Of a stretch of DNA of 64,000 bases, positions 34,176 through 42,596 are shown one piece after another; positions within the stretch are counted from its first letter, which is position 1; each line of letters begins with the position of its first letter. The notes beneath the pieces were generated by a model. It saw only the letters and a program-made list of their open reading frames with translations. It had not been told where the DNA came from and searched no databases. Position numbers and translations under genes: made by a program. The DNA comes from Bacteroidia bacterium (GTDB lineage: Bacteria; Bacteroidota; Bacteroidia; Flavobacteriales_D; Cryomorphaceae), in assembly GCA_030427905.1 (NCBI GenBank), contig JAUICL010000002.1, forward strand, positions 434,001 through 498,000, read 5' to 3'.

Positions 34176-34862
34176 ATGCCTTTATACGAACTCGATCCTT
34201 ATCACATGGAGTTTCCACACCCCGAGCTAGCAAGTGATGATGGCCTTTTGGCTATCGGTGGGGAGTTGAGAGCCGACTGGCTTCTGACAGCCTATGAGTC
34301 AGGTATTTTTCCCTGGTTTAATGAAGGTGACCCATACTTGTGGTGGAGTCCAGATCCGAGGTTTGTCCTTTTCCCCCATCTGGTTAAGATCCAAAAGAGT
34401 ATGCGGACATATCTTAATAATTCGAGCTATGAATTTAGGCTAGATACTGCATTTGATCAAGTCATTGAAGCTTGTTCGAGTGTGCCGAGAAGAGGACAGG
34501 ATGGCACTTGGCTTACAAACGAAATGAAGGTAGCTTATCAGAGCTTGCATCGAATTGGAATGGCTCACAGTGCTGAGATATGGAAGGAAGGCCATCTTAT
34601 TGGTGGGCTCTACGGAGTGAGCATTGGTAAAATATTCTTCGGTGAAAGCATGTTTTCGCATGAGTCAAATGCTTCAAAGCTGGCGTTGATCAGACTTTGT
34701 CAATGGCTGGATGAAAGAAGTTTCCTGATTCTCGATTGTCAGGTGCATACAGATCACCTCGAACACATGGGTGCAGAGCACATTCCGCGTGCTGATTTTC
34801 TCGAAATTTTGGAGAATGCGCTAGATGGCGATACCTTGAAGGGCAAATGGACAGACTTATGA
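34176..34862 (+). CDS. aat: Leucyl/phenylalanyl-tRNA-protein transferase
   Basis: The 228-residue enzyme attaches Leu or Phe from charged tRNA to N-terminal Lys/Arg of proteins, marking them for ClpS/ClpAP. Family landmarks are all present: ASDDGLLAIGGELRADWLL, SGIFPWFNEGDPYLWWSPDP, GGLYGVSIGKIFFGESMFSH and LDCQVHTDHLEHMGA. A near-consensus -7 element (GATATTTG, 34164-34171) lies so close to the ATG that the message may be almost leaderless or begin inside the annotated frame. Its stop overlaps the downstream start (ATGA at 34859). Confidence 0.93.
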   Translation: MPLYELDPYHMEFPHPELASDDGLLAIGGELRADWLLTAYESGIFPWFNEGDPYLWWSPDPRFVLFPHLVKIQKSMRTYLNNSSYEFRLDTAFDQVIEACSSVPRRGQDGTWLTNEMKVAYQSLHRIGMAHSAEIWKEGHLIGGLYGVSIGKIFFGESMFSHESNASKLALIRLCQWLDERSFLILDCQVHTDHLEHMGAEHIPRADFLEILENALDGDTLKGKWTDL

Positions 34863-36196
34863 GCATTTTCTTCAATCGAATCAGCCTAATGGCCCTTGTG
34901 GTTTTATCATCCTTTTCGTTCTATACGCAAGCTCAGGGGGGCTGGGAGTGGGAAGAACTGACGGACATGCCCGAGCCCGTTTCAAACAATGCGGTAAGTC
35001 AAGGTTTGAGTGGCGATACCTTGTGTGTTTACAGTTTTACTGGAATCGCTTCAGGGCTTCAACCTGGTGATATACACTTAAAGTCATGGCGGTATAATAC
35101 CATTCTGCAAGAGTGGACACAGCTTCCAGATGTAAATGATTTTAGAGGAAAAATTGCCGCCGGGGCTTCTACGGTCAATAATCAGATCATTTTAATAGGT
35201 GGCTATCACGTTTTTGATAATCTGGATGAGCAGTCTTCGGCCAAGGTGCATCGATTCGACTGCGAAACCAATACATGGCTACCCGATGGGGCTGAACTTC
35301 CCGTAGCAACTGATGATCATGTTCAGGCTGTGTGGCGCGATAGTCTGGTTTTTGTCATTAGCGGTTGGAGCCAAAACACCAACATCGATGAAGTTCAGAT
35401 TTACAATCCGTACACCGATTCGTGGAACTTAGGCACTCCCGTACCGAACAATAATAATTTTAAAGCTTTTGGCGCAAGCGGCACCATTATAGGCGATACG
35501 ATCTACTATTTTGGTGGCGTCCAGATCAATACATTTTCTTTCACAGCCAACAGCAAACTCCGAAAAGGAGTAATAAACCCTGAAAACCCGACCGAGATAG
35601 TGTGGACACAGCTTCCAGACGCAGAAGGAGACAAGGGATATAGGATGGCGAGCACTTCCTATGAAAATGAAGCCATTTGGATTGGTGGGGCAGGAGTAGC
35701 CTACAATTTTGATGGATTGGCTTATTCAAATGGAGCGGGCGTGGAGCCGCTTGCGCAGATTAGAACCTATCATGCTCAAAATTCTGAATGGGCAGTATAT
35801 ACCCCAACACCTTTTGATGTGATGGATCTACGCGGTATAGCCCGTGTATCGGAAAACTCGTGGATCATAGCCGGGGGAATGAGTACCGGCCAAATGGTGA
35901 GCGACAAGACGTACCGAATCACGAGAGGAGAGTCTGTTTCTACATCTGATTTTAAAGGTATAGATCTCCTTATTAGTCAGGATCAAAATCGGTTTAAAGT
36001 AGAGCTGCCCACTTATTCTGAAAATCGATTTTCAAATATGGAGATAAGAGATGTTACGGGGAGATTGGTACTCCGAATTGGGGCCGATTCGCATTTTTTG
36101 AAATTTGACCTGAGCGGATACCAAACTGGATTATATTTGCTGACTTTTTATTTTGCGGATGGCCAAATGGCGAGCCGTAAAATTTGGAATCCGTAG
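34859..36196 (+). CDS. Secreted kelch-repeat protein with T9SS-like C-terminus
   Basis: I favour the ATG at 34859, which overlaps the aat stop and opens the signal peptide MSIFFNRISLMALVVLSSFS; an ATG four codons earlier is possible. The 445-residue product carries kelch/galactose-oxidase-like repeats (KSWRYNTILQEWTQLPDV, NNQIILIGGYHVF, DEVQIYNPYTDSWNLGTPVP, DTIYYFGGVQ, NSWIIAGGMS). The last 85 residues resemble a T9SS type A domain (MEIRDVTGRLVLRIG, LSGYQTGLYLLTFYF) but lack the usual YPNP opening, so this sorting domain is degenerate. Target unknown. Confidence 0.82.
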   Translation: MSIFFNRISLMALVVLSSFSFYTQAQGGWEWEELTDMPEPVSNNAVSQGLSGDTLCVYSFTGIASGLQPGDIHLKSWRYNTILQEWTQLPDVNDFRGKIAAGASTVNNQIILIGGYHVFDNLDEQSSAKVHRFDCETNTWLPDGAELPVATDDHVQAVWRDSLVFVISGWSQNTNIDEVQIYNPYTDSWNLGTPVPNNNNFKAFGASGTIIGDTIYYFGGVQINTFSFTANSKLRKGVINPENPTEIVWTQLPDAEGDKGYRMASTSYENEAIWIGGAGVAYNFDGLAYSNGAGVEPLAQIRTYHAQNSEWAVYTPTPFDVMDLRGIARVSENSWIIAGGMSTGQMVSDKTYRITRGESVSTSDFKGIDLLISQDQNRFKVELPTYSENRFSNMEIRDVTGRLVLRIGADSHFLKFDLSGYQTGLYLLTFYFADGQMASRKIWNP

Positions 36197-36202
36197 TGAA
36201 TT

Positions 36203-36856
36203 ATGTATCCAAAAGATCTGACTGGAACCGAGTTTAACGGGGTCTATATCCACGAACCTGGCAGCGTATTATCCAATTTATTGATCGTATTAGTTTGTCT
36301 TTTGCTATTGTTTCGGCTGAAGTCAAATGTTTCGGTCTTTGCTAAGGACTGGAAGGCATTCATTGCTTTACTGGGTTTAGCAGCTTTTGGTGGAATGTTT
36401 AGCCATGGAATTCCGACCTATTTGGGACCAACTGGATTTTACATTGTTTGGGCACTGAAGGGGATTCTCGTTCCACTTGCAAACGTGTATGCTATTAAGG
36501 GAACACTGTCAGCTGAGCAGTACCGCAAGTACAAGCGGCTAATATGGATCAAGGCAGTCTTGGCTTCAATCGCCCTGTGTGTTGTTTATAATTTTGTTCC
36601 GGCAATTGTTGATTTACTTCTCTCGTATATCATTGTCATGGTGGTGTCATTTAAGAAGAAAGAAGCGAAGAAATACGCTTGGATTTACTATTCATTTCTA
36701 TTCGCCTTTTTGACGGGGCTACTGTTTCCGTTCAAAATAGATATCGATCCGGTTTGGTTTAACCACAAAGATTTGGCCCACTTATTTGCCGCAGGCAGCC
36801 TTTGGTTGATTTATATAGCGGTAAAGCATGATGATAGTGGAGATTCACTATCTTGA
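36203..36856 (+). CDS. Seven-helix membrane protein, possibly CREST-like hydrolase
   Basis: The 217-residue protein has about seven hydrophobic segments (SVLSNLLIVLVCLLLLF, AFIALLGLAAFGGMF, FYIVWALKGILVPLANVY, AVLASIALCVVYNF, VDLLLSYIIVMVVSF, WIYYSFLFAFLTGLLF, LAHLFAAGSLWLIYIA). A Ser-His in GMFSHG and a His pair in WFNHKDLAHLF lie near helix ends and recall the metal-binding Ser/His set of CREST enzymes (ceramidase, TraB-like membrane hydrolases). The likeness is by eye. It is wedged between two T9SS cargo genes, with a 6-base gap before it. Confidence 0.65.
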   Translation: MYPKDLTGTEFNGVYIHEPGSVLSNLLIVLVCLLLLFRLKSNVSVFAKDWKAFIALLGLAAFGGMFSHGIPTYLGPTGFYIVWALKGILVPLANVYAIKGTLSAEQYRKYKRLIWIKAVLASIALCVVYNFVPAIVDLLLSYIIVMVVSFKKKEAKKYAWIYYSFLFAFLTGLLFPFKIDIDPVWFNHKDLAHLFAAGSLWLIYIAVKHDDSGDSLS

Positions 36857-36876
36857 CGCTCAAACAACTAAATCAT

Positions 36877-38214
36877 ATGAGAGTAATTCTATTCTTAGCT
36901 GCTGCCTTGGTAGCTCATTTTTCTTTTGCCCAAGACAGCATGAATATGGTGTCGCTTTACAACTGGACCACTGACGGAATGCCTTCTAGCTCGGCATGGG
37001 GCAATCTGTATAACGAAGTATGGGGATATGAACAAGATGGGCGTGAGTATGCGATAATAGGTACCACGGGGGGGACGCATTTTATAGACGTTACCGATCC
37101 GGCCAATGCTGTGGAAGTCGATTTTGTGGAAGGGACTCAAACGGGCCCAATTGTCGTACACAGAGACTACCACAATATGGACAATTACCTCTATATGGTT
37201 TGTCAGGAAGGGCAGAGCTCATTGCAAATAGCCGACTTGTCTTATCTCCCAGATTCGGTGCATGTAGTGTACGATGATAATGCCATTTTGCGTGGATCGC
37301 ACAACGTTTTTATCGATACAGCCCAAGCCAAGCTTTATGCCTGTTATGTGTTCAAGCCTGGATTTCAAGGGGTAATTGGCTTGCAGGTTATCGATATTTC
37401 AAATCCTGAAGTGCCCACTATTCTTGATGAATTATACTTACAGGAAGACGTTCACGATATGTATGTCAAGGACAATATTGCCTACCTCCACAGAGGGTAT
37501 AACGGTGGTTTGCAAATTGTAGATTTCAATGAATCTCCTCCGGCAATGCTCGGTTCTATAACCGAATATGAAGGTCAAGGCTATAACCACAGTGGGTACT
37601 TAAGTGAAGACGAAAACATCTATGTACTTGCCGATGAAACACATGGCTCACCATTAAAAATTTTGAATGTATCAGACCCAACCGATATCGAAGTTTTGAC
37701 TACAGTGACATCAGGGATAAACCCGTTGAGCATAGCCCATAATCAAATCATTCACGACGATAAGATCTATTCCGCATTCTATTACGATGGTATATACGTT
37801 TGGAGTATTGAGAACCCCGAGTCGCCAGTTTTGATTGGGTATTATGATACGTCTACGCTCGCGCATCAGCAGAGCTATGAAGGTGCTTGGGGAGTTTATC
37901 CATTTTTATCATCAGGGCATATCCTGGTATCTGATATGCAAACGGGCTTGTGGGTCTTAGAACTTGATGAATCACTAAGTGCAGATTTAGAGCAAAAGAC
38001 CAGGTTTGATATCTTCCCAAATCCCACCTCGTCTTTCATTACATTGATGGGGGAAAATCTTGAAAACCAACCTTATCAGATCTTGGATCAAACCGGTAGG
38101 CTGGTTCGCTCAGGATATGTGGAGCTTTCAGGTAAAATCGAGCTCAGTAGCATGCCAAACGGTATCTACATTTTGCAGATCGGCAACGCTTATAAAAGAG
38201 TAATAAAGAATTAG
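36877..38214 (+). CDS. Choice-of-anchor B family secreted protein (LVIVD repeats, T9SS domain)
   Basis: The ATG at 36877 gives the signal peptide MRVILFLAAALVAHFSFAQ; a TTG eight codons upstream would put charged residues ahead of it. The 445-residue protein has the choice-of-anchor B opening SSAWGNLYNEVWGYEQDGRE, YAIIGTTGGTHFIDVTDPAN and LVIVD-type repeats (YLHRGYNGGLQIVDFNE, LKILNVSDPTDIEVL). A T9SS type A sorting domain follows (FDIFPNPTSSFITLMG to the end). It is a surface or released propeller protein of unknown ligand. Its stop overlaps that of the convergent receiver gene. Confidence 0.88.
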   Translation: MRVILFLAAALVAHFSFAQDSMNMVSLYNWTTDGMPSSSAWGNLYNEVWGYEQDGREYAIIGTTGGTHFIDVTDPANAVEVDFVEGTQTGPIVVHRDYHNMDNYLYMVCQEGQSSLQIADLSYLPDSVHVVYDDNAILRGSHNVFIDTAQAKLYACYVFKPGFQGVIGLQVIDISNPEVPTILDELYLQEDVHDMYVKDNIAYLHRGYNGGLQIVDFNESPPAMLGSITEYEGQGYNHSGYLSEDENIYVLADETHGSPLKILNVSDPTDIEVLTTVTSGINPLSIAHNQIIHDDKIYSAFYYDGIYVWSIENPESPVLIGYYDTSTLAHQQSYEGAWGVYPFLSSGHILVSDMQTGLWVLELDESLSADLEQKTRFDIFPNPTSSFITLMGENLENQPYQILDQTGRLVRSGYVELSGKIELSSMPNGIYILQIGNAYKRVIKN

Positions 38215-38618
38215 GTTAAAGCAGCAAATACGCTCTTTAGCTTGGATGGTAGCATGGGCTTCTCTATAAATGCATCAACACGTTTGTGAGAGTCTATTCG
38301 CAAGATATCGTCTACATGTCGTGATGAGCTCGTAATGATGATTCTTGGCCATTTGGACTGAGGTATTTCGTTCATACTTTGAAGGTCCTCGAGTTGATCC
38401 AATATTTCTAGTCCGTGGCCATCACTTAGCCGAAAAGCGAGCATAATGAAGTCGCATTCAAAATCTGGATCTCGCATAAGGTCAATCAAACCTTTGCCAG
38501 ACCGGATAAACGTGGTTTTGTTTGAAATGTTCATTAAGCCGAGCATACGCTGTGCTATGAAAAGATCAACCTCTTCACTATCTACTATTGCAATTCGGTA
38601 TGATGCGGCTGACCTCAT
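38211..38618 (-). CDS. Stand-alone receiver domain lacking the phosphoacceptor Asp
   Basis: The 135-residue protein is a receiver fold (RIAIVDSEEVDLFIAQRMLG start, RIIITSSSRHVDDI, FIEKPMLPSKL with the switch lysine), but the strand that should carry the phosphoaspartate reads FIMLAFRLSDG, with Ala in the Asp position, and the N-terminal acidic pair is Asp-Ser. It is therefore a degenerate receiver that may work by binding rather than phosphotransfer. Its ATG follows the stop of the receiver-kinase gene with no gap. It closes the Rv1355c/acyltransferase/kinase unit. Confidence 0.85.
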   Translation of the reverse strand: MRSAASYRIAIVDSEEVDLFIAQRMLGLMNISNKTTFIRSGKGLIDLMRDPDFECDFIMLAFRLSDGHGLEILDQLEDLQSMNEIPQSKWPRIIITSSSRHVDDILRIDSHKRVDAFIEKPMLPSKLKSVFAALT

Positions 38619-39725
38619 CTAAAGCGTAAATTGGTCTGGGATAGTGACCGTAAATTCGGTCCAGGTATCTACCTGAGAATCAACTTCTATCTTGCCTTTT
38701 ACTTTCGACACGGCATCGTGAACTAAATAAAGCCCCAAGCCGGTGCTCTTGCTGGTTTGGTTGGTGCTGCTTCTATAGAACATGTCAAAAATTTTGGTGA
38801 GTTCATCTTTGGGGATTCCAACACCATAATCCTTAACCTTTACAATCAATTCCCCATCTGTTTTAGTGGCAGATAATTCGATGATCACATCACCAACATG
38901 ATCGGGCTTTCTACCATACTTTACAGCATTGCTAAGTATATTGCCAATGATGATCTTAAGTCGCATCTTATCCGTTACTGAATCAATCGATTCGTCCACT
39001 TCTGTTACGAACTCGACATGATCATTGTATGACTTCAAACTCTCTGTGAGTTCATTGACCAACGTCTTTACATCAATCGTTTCTACAGTAATTTCAGACT
39101 TGAAATTTCGATAGTACTCTAGGGTCGTTTGAATGTAATTGTCCATTTTGTGGACACTCTTTTCCATCAGATCGAAAAACTGACCTTGCTCTTGCGGTTT
39201 TTCTTCAATCCGAACGAGATGAATAAGCCCAAGTAATGACATAAGCGGGGCTCTCAAATCGTGGGAAACGCTATAGACGAATCTATTTAGTTCTTCATTG
39301 GTTCGTTTAAGTTCTTCATTCTTATCTTGAAGCTCAACTCTTGTCAGGAACATCTGATAGCAAGAATTGATGGTGGACTCAATCAATATTGGGTCCCAAG
39401 GCTTCATAAGATACCGGTCGATATGGCCTTTGTTAACGGCGTCAATCACCGTTTGTGAGCTCGTGTATGCCGTCAAGAGTATCCGCGTAGGATTTGGGAA
39501 ATCTTCTTTAACCTTCTCGAAGAATTCCACTCCAGTCATTTTTGGCATCCGGTGGTCAGCGATGATGATTTCAGGAGAATTTTCTTCGAGAATGTCAAAA
39601 GCATCTTCCGCGTTGTTGGCTAGTAAAATGTCATATTTTCTTCTGAAGCTCGCCTTAAATGCCGATAAATTTTGTTGCTCGTCATCGAGATATAGTATTG
39701 ATATCTTCTTGTCCGGTTCTTTCAT
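38619..39725 (-). CDS. Receiver-histidine kinase (REC-HisKA-HATPase), soluble
   Basis: The 368-residue protein has a receiver (residues 7-120: D14-D15, phospho-D57 in IIADHRMP, lysine in YLMKPWDP), a coiled coil (about 130-150), HisKA with H155 in SVSHDLRAPLMSLL, and HATPase motifs (ILSNAVKYGRKP, KDYGVGIPKDEL, STGLGLYLVHDA). It has no membrane segment. The receiver is strikingly like the divergent stand-alone receiver at 44996-45469. It probably takes phosphate from the 7TMR kinase just upstream (4-base gap). Confidence 0.92.
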   Translation of the reverse strand: MKEPDKKISILYLDDEQQNLSAFKASFRRKYDILLANNAEDAFDILEENSPEIIIADHRMPKMTGVEFFEKVKEDFPNPTRILLTAYTSSQTVIDAVNKGHIDRYLMKPWDPILIESTINSCYQMFLTRVELQDKNEELKRTNEELNRFVYSVSHDLRAPLMSLLGLIHLVRIEEKPQEQGQFFDLMEKSVHKMDNYIQTTLEYYRNFKSEITVETIDVKTLVNELTESLKSYNDHVEFVTEVDESIDSVTDKMRLKIIIGNILSNAVKYGRKPDHVGDVIIELSATKTDGELIVKVKDYGVGIPKDELTKIFDMFYRSSTNQTSKSTGLGLYLVHDAVSKVKGKIEVDSQVDTWTEFTVTIPDQFTL

Positions 39726-39729
39726 TCTG

Positions 39730-41880
39730 TTAATCCTTCAATTCTGACTTAATCGGAAGAACAATAGTGAAGGTGGATCCAACTCCTTCTTCTGACTCGA
39801 CCGTTATTTGTCCTTTATGCGTTTCGATAATGTTAAATGATATGCTCAGCCCCAGACCAGTACCTTCACCAACTTCTTTCGTGGTAAAGAAAGGCTCAAA
39901 TATATGGCTGCGAACTTCTTGCGACATACCGGTACCAGTATCACTAATTCTAAGGTAAACATTACCATTAGATTCTTGAGTGTCAATTGATAGAATCTTT
40001 TCACGAACTGCATCAACACTTTTCAATGCATACAGCGCGTTGGAAATCAAGTTCATAATCACTTGATTGACTTTTCCCCCCATGCACTCTACAGGTGTAA
40101 GTTCGCCGTAATTTTCCTCCACCTTTATGTCACTTGGAATTTCATTCTTCAAAAGTAGGAGAGTAGATTTGATCCCCTCGTTGATATCTATAGGTTTAAT
40201 TGACCCTTCGTCTATCCGACTGAAATTCTTTAATCCTTTCACGATCTCTGCAGTCCTACTGGCTCCCTCTTGGATGCCTTCAAGAAGCTGACTAATCTCT
40301 TCTTTCGTAAAGTCTAAGTCTATTTCTTGCTTGTAAGCTTCAATTTCTTCCTTCTTAATATCAAATTGATCACTCGATGAAATCTCATCATACATGTCTA
40401 CCAATTTGAAGAGATCTTCTACGTCGTACCGAAGTGGAGTGACATTGGCACTAACAAAATTTATAGGGTTATTTATCTCATGGGCTATTCCAGCAGTGAG
40501 CTGTCCGAGTGATGCCATCTTTTCTGCATCTACCAACTGCGATTGAGTGTCCTTAAGTTCATTTAAGGTAATATTCAATTGTGAATTAGATTCTTGAAGG
40601 TCAGTTGTTCGTTCTTTTACTTTTTCTTCCAAAACGATGTTCTGCTCTTTTACAATCCGTTCATTTTCTTTTGAAACTTTCAGCGCTTCTGCTTGCGATT
40701 GAGCTTTTTCACGTTTTAGAATATTGATGCGGTCAGCAAGAGCAAAAGAGAGTAGGATAACTTCTATTGCGCTTCCAAACTGCATCGTGTAATGGGTAAA
40801 TGGCGTGGCTGCTACAATACCCGCATCTTTCAGGGAGAAAATAATAATGCCCACCAGCAACACTAACCAAGCAAAGAGAAAGAATTTTGCTGGTGAGTAG
40901 CCCTTTCTGTATACCTTAACGGCGGTTAGAAAAATAAAAACTGAAACGATGGCAATACTGACTTGAGTACTTGTGTGTACAGCCTTTTCGACTGAAAATA
41001 GAGCGCTGATAATAATAATCACAAAAAGGCCAATAACACCGTAAGACACTTTGTGCAGGGTAGGGGTAAAAACCCGGGTCTTGAGAAAGTCATTCAAGAA
41101 AATTACACTTGAAATGCTTACTAAGCTAGTTAAGATATACACGCTCCTGCTCGCCAGCCACGGGCTATTCGGCCAGAAATACATGAAAGTATATCCTTCT
41201 AATGCAGCCTGGGTAAGGCCTACGAAAAATATGTAAATCACGTAATAGAGATAGCTCGCATCGCGTACCGAAAAATAGATGAATAAATTGTAGAAGGCCA
41301 TTACCAGAATAAGCCCAAAATATGCGCTTAACAATAAGTCGGCTTGCTGGGTTAGTGTACGTGATCCATTAGGAGTCGCTAGATAAATAGGTACTTCAAT
41401 GGGCTCCTTGCTTCTAATCCGAACGAGAAGCTCAGTATCAACAGACGTTTCAACTTTAATGGGAAGTACAAAATACCGATCGGTGACATCTCTTTCATAG
41501 AACGGATGTGCTTCTCCGAGGGTCGACCTACATGTAATTTCACCTTCTTCATCGAAACAATACACTTCGATAGAGTCCAGTACAGGCTGATTAATATGGA
41601 GGTAGAACTCGTTTTTCGGGGTTTGGTTGTGTATTCGGGTTTTGAGCCATATAGCACCATCTACAAATCCAAAATTAGGTCTAGGCGATTCTACTTGGTT
41701 GAATTTTGATCCCATTAAACGGATCGAATCGACCGATAAACCTGCCGATGGATCAATGTAGTACTCAAGCTCCTTTCCTAGAGCTTCACGGTAGAATCCG
41801 TCGTTGATATCAAGGTTTTGAGAAAAAGCAAATTGTACTATTCCAAGAAAGAATATAGTGAGATAATACGCGTGTCTCAT
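39730..41880 (-). CDS. 7TMR-DISM sensor histidine kinase
   Basis: The 716-residue kinase has a signal peptide (1-20), a 7TMR-DISMED2-type ectodomain (about 30-175; GAIWLKTRIHNQTPKNEFYL, LPIKVETSVDTELLVRIRSK), seven membrane helices (about 182-385), a coiled coil (about 390-455), HisKA with H467 in GIAHEINNPINF and a HATPase domain (NLISNALYALK, DTGTGM, GTGLGLSISFNI). DISMED2 domains are thought to bind carbohydrates or other small ligands. Its ATG shares one base with the stop of the acyltransferase-like gene, so it is encoded in one unit with the enzymes. Confidence 0.94.
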   Translation of the reverse strand: MRHAYYLTIFFLGIVQFAFSQNLDINDGFYREALGKELEYYIDPSAGLSVDSIRLMGSKFNQVESPRPNFGFVDGAIWLKTRIHNQTPKNEFYLHINQPVLDSIEVYCFDEEGEITCRSTLGEAHPFYERDVTDRYFVLPIKVETSVDTELLVRIRSKEPIEVPIYLATPNGSRTLTQQADLLLSAYFGLILVMAFYNLFIYFSVRDASYLYYVIYIFFVGLTQAALEGYTFMYFWPNSPWLASRSVYILTSLVSISSVIFLNDFLKTRVFTPTLHKVSYGVIGLFVIIIISALFSVEKAVHTSTQVSIAIVSVFIFLTAVKVYRKGYSPAKFFLFAWLVLLVGIIIFSLKDAGIVAATPFTHYTMQFGSAIEVILLSFALADRINILKREKAQSQAEALKVSKENERIVKEQNIVLEEKVKERTTDLQESNSQLNITLNELKDTQSQLVDAEKMASLGQLTAGIAHEINNPINFVSANVTPLRYDVEDLFKLVDMYDEISSSDQFDIKKEEIEAYKQEIDLDFTKEEISQLLEGIQEGASRTAEIVKGLKNFSRIDEGSIKPIDINEGIKSTLLLLKNEIPSDIKVEENYGELTPVECMGGKVNQVIMNLISNALYALKSVDAVREKILSIDTQESNGNVYLRISDTGTGMSQEVRSHIFEPFFTTKEVGEGTGLGLSISFNIIETHKGQITVESEEGVGSTFTIVLPIKSELKD

Positions 41881-42596
41881 CAGGTATAAGGTTCTATTTC
41901 GCCAACATTTGGTAAATGTAGCTCGTGCTCATAAATGAGCTCTTTACCATCATCGAGAATTTCTTTACGTACAAACATGGGGTTACTTCGCAAGTCTAAA
42001 ATTTTCGTTTTAAAAGTGCCGTACGTCCTTTCTAAAGGTCTGGGATCCATTGATAAAACTCGTGCAATATAGTTCGAATTTGGATAAACAAACTCCCCGT
42101 TTTTACCGACATTTTTCTCAATTGCGAATCCCATTCGCAAGGCAATTTTTAGCGTATACGAAGCTACGATGGTAAAGATACTTGTAATTGGAAGTTGTGA
42201 GCAAAGCGCCATTCCCGCTATCACCAAATTGATTGTTACACCTACATTGGGTGCTTTTGTTCGGCTATTCCAAAGCCCACAAAGCTCAGATGTACCACCA
42301 TTTCTATGATAGGCCTTGACGAGTTCAATGACGTTTGGATCGAAATGGGCTACGGCTTCTTCTACAGGAAGTTTAATCCCACCACCAGCTATTTGCACTC
42401 TTATCCCTCCTAAAAGTTCATTGGTCAAGCTATCATAAGCCATGATGACATAGACATGCGGATTGTACGCCCATGCTACGTTATTGGTGCTGATGTTTCC
42501 AAGATCAAATCCATCCAAGACACGACGGTGCCCTTCGGCATACGCCAAACAGCTTCCTTCATCATCAATAGCTCTGAAGGCCTTTAGTCGAATCAT
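41880..42596 (-). CDS. GNAT-like N-acyltransferase (acyl amino acid or autoinducer synthase-like)
   Basis: The 238-residue protein has no signal peptide. A GNAT-like layout is visible: VYVIMAYDSLTNELLGGIRV (central strand pair), SELCGLWNSRTKA (beta-4 region), GVTINLVIAGMALCSQLPI (helix) and a later LKIALRMGFAIEKN segment, which resembles the FeeM/LuxI-like acyl transferases that join acyl chains to amino compounds. The assignment is by pattern only. It overlaps the ThiF/nitroreductase gene by four bases (ATGA) and the kinase by one base, so its substrate may be the product of that fusion enzyme. Confidence 0.6.
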   Translation of the reverse strand: MIRLKAFRAIDDEGSCLAYAEGHRRVLDGFDLGNISTNNVAWAYNPHVYVIMAYDSLTNELLGGIRVQIAGGGIKLPVEEAVAHFDPNVIELVKAYHRNGGTSELCGLWNSRTKAPNVGVTINLVIAGMALCSQLPITSIFTIVASYTLKIALRMGFAIEKNVGKNGEFVYPNSNYIARVLSMDPRPLERTYGTFKTKILDLRSNPMFVRKEILDDGKELIYEHELHLPNVGEIEPYT

